Shown here piece after piece: positions 56,653 through 64,000 of a stretch of 64,000 bases of DNA (the stretch's first letter is position 1; each line of letters starts with the position of its first letter). The DNA comes from Sapria himalayana. Its lineage: Eukaryota > Streptophyta > Magnoliopsida > Malpighiales > Rafflesiaceae. Under the pieces are notes generated by a model. The model saw only the letters and a program-made list of their open reading frames with translations. It made no database searches and was not told the origin of the DNA. The position numbers and the translations under genes were made by a program. Location: assembly GCA_029783825.1 (NCBI GenBank), contig JAREIK010018567.1, positions 62,001 through 126,000 on the forward strand. Direction: 5' to 3'.

Positions 56653-57419
56653 CTATTCCAGCCTTGCTCTCTTCTTCGGGCACTTAGTTTTCCAATGCCC
56701 TTTTTGTTTACAGTAGTGACAAATGTAACCATCCTTTGACCTCTTATGAATCTTATTTCCCTTCTTCTTGAATGAATCAGGTGGTGGCCTCCTGTTTGTC
56801 ACCACAATTCCAGCATGATGTTGTTCAAGTCTTTCAACCGCTACCTTCTGCCTCATCTCTATGGAGTGTAGGGTAGCCCGAACATCTTCTAGTGTAATCT
56901 TTTTTTCCCCACAATGAGAGATTCAACAAAATTTTCATAAGAAGGAGGAAGAGAAACCAAGAGTAGAAGTGCAGCATCCTCATCATCCACCTTAGCATCC
57001 ACAGATTTAAGGTCCATGAGGATGCTATTCAAGTCATCCAGATGCTTCTTTAAAGAAGTTCCCTCTTATATACTTAGTGTGAACAGCCTTCTCTTCAATA
57101 GGAGCTTGTTCATCAATGATTTAGTCATGTACAGAGACTCAAGCTTGAGCCACAGTCCTGCAGCAGATTTCTTATCTGCTACCTCAGCAATGACTTCATC
57201 CGACAAGCTCAATAGAATGGTGGAGTGTACTTTCTCTTCACGTCTCCAAGCCTCAACCTCGATTATTCCAAGAGCAGCAACAGTGTGTGGACCGAAGCCT
57301 TGAAGCAGAGGACTCCAAATATCGAAGTTTTTCAAATGAGCTAGCATTTTAATCTGCCACATACTAAAGCCGTTTCTACCATTGAATTTCTCAATCGTGG
57401 TGTTTAGGGTTCCAGCCAT
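56653..57419 (-). pseudogene. copia gag (capsid and CCHC nucleocapsid), broken
   Basis: This is the structural protein that packages the element RNA. The start ATG at 57419 follows the primer site by about 80 bases. The N-terminal part (57066-57419, 117 residues) has IEKFNGRNGFSMWQIKM and LWLKLESLYMTKSL, typical of plant copia gag. It ends at a TAA (57066-57068). After a frameshift in an A-run near 56907, reading resumes in the frame of protease and integrase, with the nucleocapsid knuckle C-x2-C-x4-H-x4-C (CHYCKQKGHWKTKC) near residues 46-59 of the 56653-56856 stretch. A TAG at 56653-56655 follows. Confidence 0.92.
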
Positions 57420-57497
57420 TTCAACAAAATATCGCTTGTACAGAAAAAAAAATCACAAACCTTAATTGCACAATTTCTCGAAAAATTCCAAAATCAA

Positions 57498-57509
57498 GCT
57501 ATGATACCA
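57498..57509 (-). promoter_or_regulatory. Primer binding site (initiator Met tRNA type)
   Basis: On the minus strand TGGTATCATAGC begins two bases inside the 5' LTR end. It matches the usual plant copia primer site complementary to the 3' end of initiator methionine tRNA, with one mismatch at the ninth base. Confidence 0.85.
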
Positions 57510-57511
57510 AT

Positions 57512-58088
57512 TGTTGGGTAATTGTGCTTCCACGGTAGTGAGATTAAAACTAGAAACAACAGAAAACACAGAAAAACAAGCAATATAATCCCAAGTTCTC
57601 AAGCATCCACAACACAATCAAAAAACGAGAAAATCAACACCGAAAATAAGGTGGTTCGCTAGTCGCTCAGTACGACTAGTTATATCGACCAGAAAATACT
57701 TAAGCATTACAAATTAAAACCAAATCGGAAAGGTCTTATAGTATGCATCACACAGCAGTCGCGAAAATTCGCGCAGAGAGAAGAGTGGGATGATGAACAG
57801 TTCCACGGGTCAAAAACAGCCGCTCGAAAAATAAAATTACAAATCGTTTTATATTAAAAAAAATATCCGGTTCATTTAATCGTAGCGGGTCGGATCATGG
57901 AACGGGTCAGGCTCTACTCCCAAAATTTCGGCCCACTGACCGGATAGCTAGACCTCCATTATTGTGCTACTACTGCATCCCCGAGCTTTTAATATTTCAT
58001 TTCCTGCACTTACATGAAAATATTAAAACAGAAAAATATTTTGTTATACAAACAGATTATTAAATAAAAACAAATTACATATACATCA
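57512..58088 (-). repeat. 5' LTR of the copia element
   Basis: 577 bp, on + from TGTTGGGTAATTGTGC to TTACATATACATCA. On the minus strand a TATA-like word (TATAAAAC, 57846-57853) lies near the middle, giving a plausible U3/R promoter. The hairpin GCTAGTCG..CGACTAGT at 57658-57680 lies downstream of it. It differs from the 3' LTR at about 48 positions by eye, mostly transitions. Confidence 0.95.
57846..57853 (-). promoter_or_regulatory. Candidate TATA box in the 5' LTR
   Basis: TATAAAAC on the element's coding strand, about 240 bases from the LTR start and upstream of the hairpin. It is partly kept in the 3' LTR as TATAAAAT. In AT-rich DNA such a word is weak evidence, but its position inside an LTR suits a promoter. 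Confidence 0.35.
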
Positions 58089-58093
58089 TATAT

Positions 58094-60547
58094 ATTTAGG
58101 AGTTTAATGATTTACCTATATGTGCATTTAGTGGTTTATATGTTTTATTTAAAAAATAAAATAACAAAAAATTAATTTTTGTTTTTTTTTGATATTTTCA
58201 AAGGGTATAACCGTTGAAAATACAATAAAATTTAAATTTTTTTCTAAAGTGAATACAATATTTAGTTATAATAATCAATATATTTATATATCATATAAAT
58301 TCAAAATAAACAAATTTATTGATAAATATTCTAATAATGATCAAAATATAAATTAATAATATATTATTAATAAGATAGATATCAATTAAAATATAATTAC
58401 AAAACCTAAAATGATTCAGAAGCAAAGCAAAATATATTACTAAATAATAATTTTTTGTTTTGAATTTTTTTTTAAAAAGTTTATGTATATTTTTTTGATG
58501 AAAAATAATTTATATAAATTATATTTGTCTAACTTATAATTTATTGTGTAATTAATATATTTATAAAAATAAACAAATAAATAATTAAAATGAATATTTA
58601 AAATTATAATGAAAAAAATGAGATTTATTATTTATTATTTAGGGATACTAGTTTAATTTAAATTAGATATTTCTCACTAATAATTTATTTTGTAATTAAT
58701 ATTTCTATAAAAATAAACTGATAAATATTTAAAATAAAAATTTAAAATTATACTGAATAAATTTAAAATGAGATTTATGATTTATTTTTACTCTATACCA
58801 GTTTAATGGATTAAGTATTAAGAGGTTTTTTCATTTAGGATTTTAGCGATTTATGTTTTTAGGCTTTTAATGGTTTATACGTTTTATTTAAAAAAATAAA
58901 ATATCAAAAAAAATTTCTATAATTTTTTCTCATTTTCATAGGTTATAACCTTTGAAAATACAATAATATTTAAATTTTTTTGAAATGTGAATAAAATCCT
59001 TAGTTATAATAATATTAATAATTATATATCATATAAATTTAATATAAACAATTTTATTGATATATATTATAATAATGATCAGAATTAAATTTATAAACTA
59101 TTGAATTAAGATAGATATTAATTAAAAAATAATTACAAAACCCAAATTGATTCAAAATTATAATAAAATATATTTCTGGATAACAATTTTTAATTTTTAA
59201 ATTTTTACTTCTTTTATAAGCACATATATTTTTTAAATTATATTTGTCGCACTCATAATTTATTTTGTAAAAAATATTTCTATAAAAATAAACTAATACA
59301 TAATTAAAATGAATATTTAAAATTATAATAAATAGAATTAAAAATTAGATTTATTAATTATTAAGTAGTATATAGCGGTTTAATGGTTTAGGTATTTTGG
59401 CATTACGGGGTTTAGGAGTTTACAAATTTAACTGTGTATGTATTTAGTTGTTTATAGGTGTTATTTTAAAAAAAATATTAAAAAAATTATTTTTTTTATT
59501 TTTTGATATTTTCAAAAGGTTATAAACTTTGAAAATATAATAATTTTTAAATTTTTTTCAAAAGTGAATACTATATTTAGTTATAATAATCATTATATTT
59601 ATATAACATATAATTTCAATATATATATATTTTTTATAAATATTCTAATAATGATCAAAGAATATATTAATAATCTATTATAAATAAGATAGATATCAAT
59701 TTAAATATAATTACAAAACCTAAAATGATTCAGAAACAATGTAAAATATATTACTATATAATAATTTTTTGTTTTGAAATTTTTTTTTAAACGTTTATCT
59801 ATATTATTTTGATGAAAAATAATTATATAAATTATATATATCTAACTTAATTTATTCTGTAATTAATAATTATATAAAAATAAACAAATAAATAATTAAA
59901 ATGAGTATTTTAAATTATAATGAAAAAAATAATATTGAGATTTATTATTTATTATTTAGGGTATACTAGTTAAAATGATTATCTATTTAGGGTTTTCGAG
60001 ATTTAGGAGTTATTGATTTAAGTATTTTGGCATTTAGTGGTTTATAGGATTTATTTAAACACTGAAATAAAAAAAAATTATTTTTGTTATGTTTTCACAT
60101 TTTCAAAGTTTATAACATTTGAAAATAGAATAATTTTAAAATTTTTTTAAAATGTGAATAAAATATTTAGTAATAATAATCATTATAATTATATATAATA
60201 TAAACTAATTATAAATAATTTTATTGATAGATTTGATATCAATTATCAAAAAATAAATTTAAAACCTATTATTAAAATGATAGATATAAATTAAAATATA
60301 ATTACAAAACCTAAAATGATTCAAAATCAATGTAAAATTTATTACTAAATAATAATTTTTTGTTTTTAAATTTTTACTTCTTTTTATAAGATTATATTTT
60401 TTTATTAAAAGTAAATTATTAATATTATATTTGTCTGACTAATTATTTATTTTGTAATTAATATTTATATAAAAAATAAACTAATAAATATTTAAAATGA
60501 ATATTTAAAATTATAGTGAATACAAATTAAAATGAGATTTAAGATTT
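58094..60547 (+). repeat. AT-rich satellite array, forward orientation, between copia and solo LTR
   Basis: The E-type monomer split by copia resumes with ATTTAGGAGTTTAATGATTT. Forward monomers follow with GAGATTTAT marks near 58620, 58770 (after a 150-bp short unit), 59350, 59940 and 60535. An exact TTTAGGGTTTTCGAG lies near 59987. No gene is seen. Confidence 0.88.
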
Positions 60548-60552
60548 ATTAT

Positions 60553-61123
60553 TGATGTATATGTAATTTATTTTTTTATAATCTATTTGTATAACCAAAT
60601 ATTTTTTCTATTTTAAAGTTTTCATGTAAGTGCAAGAAAAAAAATATTAAGAGGACGGGGATGCAGTAGTAGCACAATAACAGAGGTCTCGCTGATCAGA
60701 CAGCGGGCTGAAATTGGAGTAGAGCCTGACCCGTCACATGATCCGACCCGCTCCGGTTAAATGAACCGAGCGAAATTTTAATATAAAAAGTTTCATAATT
60801 TTATTTTTAGGTTGCTGTTTTTGAACTCGTGGAACTGTTCATCATTTCTCTCTTCTCTCTGTTCGATTTATCGCGACTATTCTATGTGCTGCATACTGTA
60901 AGACATTTATGTTGCTTTAATCTGTAATGCAAAAGCATTTTCTGGTTGATTTAGCTAGTCGTACTGAGCGACTAACGAATCACGTTATTTTCGGTGTTTA
61001 TTTTTCGTTTTTTGATTCTATCATGGATGGTTGCTGAATTAGGATATATATATTGATTGTTTTTTGTTGTTTCTATGTTTCTGTATCTCAATCTCACTAC
61101 CGTGGAAGCACAATTGCTCAACA
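60553..61123 (+). mobile_element. Solo LTR of a copia-type element (right-arm copy)
   Basis: 571 bp, reading TGATGTATATG..GCTCAACA on +, with a perfect ATTAT duplication at 60548-60552 and 61124-61128. It is the inverted homologue of the solo LTR at 23499-24078. The shared features include the satellite position (TATATGGTATACTGG beside it), the complementary target duplication, and subfamily words such as GATTGAGATACAGAAA and ATTCAGCAACCAT on the complement, which the full copia lacks. Therefore one insertion was copied by the inverted duplication. The hairpin stem at 60954-60976 has one mismatch. Confidence 0.92.
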
Positions 61124-61128
61124 ATTAT

Positions 61129-62344
61129 ATATGGTATACTGGTTAAATGGATCGATTATTTAGGGGTTTTATTGTTTAGGAGTTAAGCAATTTATGTTTT
61201 TAGGCATTTAGTGGTATATAGGTTTTATTTATATAATAAAAATAATTTTTTTTTTGATTTTTTTTAGATATTCAAAGGTTATAACCTTTAAAAATAAAAT
61301 AATTTTTAAAATTTTTGGAAATGTGAATACCATGTATAATTATATTAATCTTATTAATTATATATCATATAAATTCAAAATAAATAATTCTAATGATAGA
61401 TATTATAATAATGATCAAAAATTGAATTAATAAACTATTATTTATAATATAAATATTAAAAAATATATATTTACAAAACACAAAATGATTCAAAATCAAA
61501 AAAAAAATATTACTAAATAATAATATTTAATTTTTAAAATTTTCCATCTTTTTATATGCTTATATTTTTTTATGATTATAAATAAATTATTTAAATAATA
61601 TCAGTCTCACTCGAAATTTATTTTGTAATTAATTTTTCTAAAAAATTAAAATATAAATAATGAAAATGAATATTTAAAATTATAATAAATAGAAATAAAA
61701 ATGAGATTTATTATTTATTAAGTAGTATACAACTGTTATAAGGTTTATGTATTTAGGGGTTTCGGGTTTTATGAGCTACTGATTTAAGTAAGTAAACATT
61801 TAGTGGTCTATAGTTTTTATTTAAAAAAGAAATAACAAAAAAATTATTTTTTGTATTCTTTCTGATTTTTTAAGATTATAACTTTTGAAAATATAATAAA
61901 TTTTAAATTTTTTTCAAAAGTGATTACAATATTTATTTATAATAATCATAATAATTATATATCATATAAATTCAATATAAACAATTTTTATTGATAGATA
62001 TTCTAATAATTATCAAAAAATAAATTAAAAATCTATTATGAATAAGATTGATATTACTTAAAAAATAATATCAAAACCTAAAATGATTCAAAAGCAATGA
62101 AAAATATATTACTTAATAATAATTATTTGTTTTTAAATTTGTATTATTTTTATAAGCTTATCTATTTTTTGATGAAAAATAATTTTTATAAATTATATTT
62201 TTAACTCATAATTTATTTTATAATTAATATATATATATAAATAAAAAACTTAACAATCAAAATGAATTTTTAAAATTATAATGAAAACAAATAAAAATGA
62301 GATTTATTAATTATTATTTAGGGTACACCGGTTTAAAGGATTAT
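61129..62344 (+). repeat. AT-rich satellite array, forward orientation, right end of the arm
   Basis: About two monomers with telomere-like tracts near 61140-61215 and 61740-61810. The sequence mirrors 22.3-23.49 kb. It ends at GGTTTAAAGGATTATC, where orientation flips. Confidence 0.88.
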
Positions 62345-64000
62345 CTTATAATTATTAAGATTATTATAACTAAATATTATATTTACTTTTGAAAAAAAAA
62401 TTTAAAATTATTATATTTTCAAAGGTTATAACTTCAAAAAATATAAAAAATCAGAAAATTTTTTTTTATTATTTTAATATTTAAATAAAACTTATAAACC
62501 ACTAAATGACAAAACATTTAAATCTCTAGACTCCTAAACACCAAAACCCCTAAATACTTAAACCATTAAACCTATATAACCTAAATAATAAATAATATAT
62601 CTCATTTTTATTTGTATTCATTATAAGTTTAAATATTCATTTTAATTATTTTTTAGTTTTTTTATAGAAATATTAATTACAAAATAAATAATCAGTGAGA
62701 AAGATATAATTTAAATATATTATTTTTTATTAAAAAATAATAATCTTATACAAATAAAAAAAATTTCAAAAATTTAAAATATTATTTAGTAATATAATTT
62801 ACTTTTATTTTGAATTATTTTGGGTTCTGCAAATATATTTTAATTAATATCTATCTTATTAATAAGAGTTTATTAATTATTTTTCTATCATTATAATAAT
62901 ATATATTAATAAAATTTTTTATATTAAATTTACATCAAATATAATTATTAAGATTATTTAACTAAGTATTGCATTCATATTTTAGAAAGATTAAAAAATT
63001 ATTATATTTTAAAAGGTAATAACATTTGAAAATCACAAAAATTAATAAAAATAAATTTTTTGTTATTTCATTCATTAAATAAAACCTATAAACACATAAA
63101 TGTGCAAACATATAAATCAATAAACTCTTTAACCACAAAACCACAATAAACTTAAACAATTAAATAGTTATACCCTACATAATAAATCATAACTCTCATT
63201 TTTATTAGTATTCATTATAATTTTAAATATACATTTTAATTATTTATTAGTTTAATTTTATAGAAATATAAATTACAAAATAAATTATTAGTGAGCCAAA
63301 TATAATTTAAATAATTTATTTTTCATCAAAAAATATATAGGCTTATAAATGGATAAAAAATTTAAAAATTTAAATGTAATATTTAGTAAAATATTTCACT
63401 TTGATTTTGAATCATTTTATGTTTTGTAAATATATTTTAAACAATATTTATCTTATTAATAATTGTTTATTAATCTTTTGCATGATCATTATTATAATAT
63501 ATATCAATATAATTGTTTATATTGAATTTACATGATATATAATTATTAAGATTATCATAACTAAATGTAGTATTCCCATTTAAAAAAAATAAAAATTGTT
63601 ATAGTTACAAATGTTATATCCTTCAAAAATGAGAACAAATGACAAAGAAAATTTTTTGGTTATTTTATATTTTAAATAAAACCTATAAACTACTAAATGC
63701 CTAAACACTAAAATCACTAAATTCTTAAATCACTAAACTCCTAAATATATAATCTTTTAAATATGTATATTTTATCTTATTAATAATAGTTTTATTTAAT
63801 ATCTATCTTATTAATATATTTTACTTTGATTTTGAATCATTTTAGGTTTTGCAAATAAATTTTATTTAATATTAATCTTATTAATAATAGTTTATTAATT
63901 TATTTTAATTTCGTCATCATAATATCTATAAAAAAATTTATTTATATTGAATTTACATAATATATAATTATTTAGATTATTATAACAAAATAATATTTTC
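62345..64000 (-). repeat. AT-rich satellite array, reverse orientation, to the window end
   Basis: Reverse-oriented monomers begin abruptly with TTATAATTATTAAGATTATT. The first 1.4 kb closely follows 32053-33500 in direct orientation, including TTAAACCTATATAACCTA and GGCTTATAAATGGAT words. The last 250 bases hold a small local repeat of TATCTTATTAATAATAGTTT. No gene is seen. Confidence 0.87.

Larger units (their letters stand above)
52214..58088 (-). mobile_element. Ty1/copia LTR retrotransposon, degenerate
   Basis: A 5875-bp element with two 577-bp LTRs in the same orientation (52214-52790 and 57512-58088), both beginning TGTTGGG on +. The outer right end is ..ACATCA. The target duplication is TATGT (52209-52213) versus TATAT (58089-58093), one mismatch. 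On the minus strand the order is 5' LTR, primer site, gag with a CCHC knuckle, protease, integrase, reverse transcriptase, RNase H, polypurine tract, 3' LTR. Integrase before reverse transcriptase is diagnostic of copia. The domains resemble the Tork/Tnt1 side of copia, but the lineage is uncertain. About ten in-frame stops, three frameshifts and a nested LTR make it non-autonomous. By-eye comparison of the LTRs gives about 48 differences in 577 positions, so the insertion is old. Confidence 0.95.
43670..62344 (-). repeat. Right arm of a large inverted duplication
   Basis: Inverted counterpart of 22295-34048. It holds, in order: satellite, the second 2.4-kb segment, satellite with the copia insertion, satellite, and the second solo LTR. 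Both ends coincide with switches in satellite orientation (43668 and about 62345), so the arm behaves as one inverted block. The strand only indicates that it is reversed relative to the left arm. Confidence 0.75.

Noticed and set aside
57016..57303. A 95-codon open frame on + opposite gag
   Set aside because: It is the antisense shadow of the gag fragment, whose minus-strand translation carries clear gag motifs.
1..64000. CRISPR array suggested by regularly spaced repeats
   Set aside because: The repeat period is about 590 bp with whole-monomer homology and no short repeat-spacer pattern; the sequence is a plant satellite.
1..64000. Organelle (mitochondrial or plastid) or bacterial origin because of the high AT content
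   Set aside because: No organelle genes or tRNAs, a plant copia retrotransposon with target duplications, and a tandem satellite all point to nuclear DNA.

Overview
The window looks like nuclear DNA of a land plant, probably a flowering plant. It is extremely AT-rich, carries a Ty1/copia LTR retrotransposon primed from an initiator-Met-tRNA-type site, and contains repeated degenerate copies of the plant telomere word TTTAGGG/CCCTAAA. I cannot name the species. I see no intact protein-coding gene and no tRNA, rRNA or CRISPR. The only recognisable coding sequence is the decayed gag-pol of the retrotransposon.

About 80% of the window is one tandem satellite with a monomer of roughly 590-600 bp. 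Most monomers contain (i) a tract of about 80-100 bp of degenerate TTTAGG-like units, (ii) a palindrome centred on GGTTATAACC, and (iii) a long AT-only body. Monomers fall into recognisable types (called A, B, C, D, E and others here) arranged in higher-order repeats; the clearest is a five-monomer unit of about 2.8 kb. The array changes orientation three times. It is forward (TTTAGG-like strand on +) at 1-9335, reverse at 9336-43668, forward at 43669-62344, and reverse from about 62345 to the end.

On this background sits a large, old inverted duplication. The left arm is about 22.3-34.05 kb, the right arm about 43.67-62.34 kb, with a 9.6 kb spacer of satellite between them. Both arms carry the same solo LTR (23499-24078 and 60553-61123) at the same satellite position with the same target-site duplication. 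Both also carry the same 2.4 kb segment of ordinary base composition (27031-29492 and 48679-51040) with matching satellite flanks. The right arm later received a 5.9 kb copia element (52214-58088). The left arm still shows the empty site. The copia element then received a further related LTR, now solo (53826-54381), inside its reverse transcriptase.

The 2.4 kb segment is the least explained part. It has no convincing ORF. Its first half ends in AATAAA plus an A-rich run, which is followed directly by about 80 bp of degenerate telomere-type repeats. Its second half contains a degenerate tandem repeat of about 100 bp, one unit of which differs between the two copies.

The most plausible setting is satellite heterochromatin (pericentromeric, centromeric or subtelomeric). 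That is an inference from repeat structure only. All identity and divergence figures here were judged by eye and are approximate.
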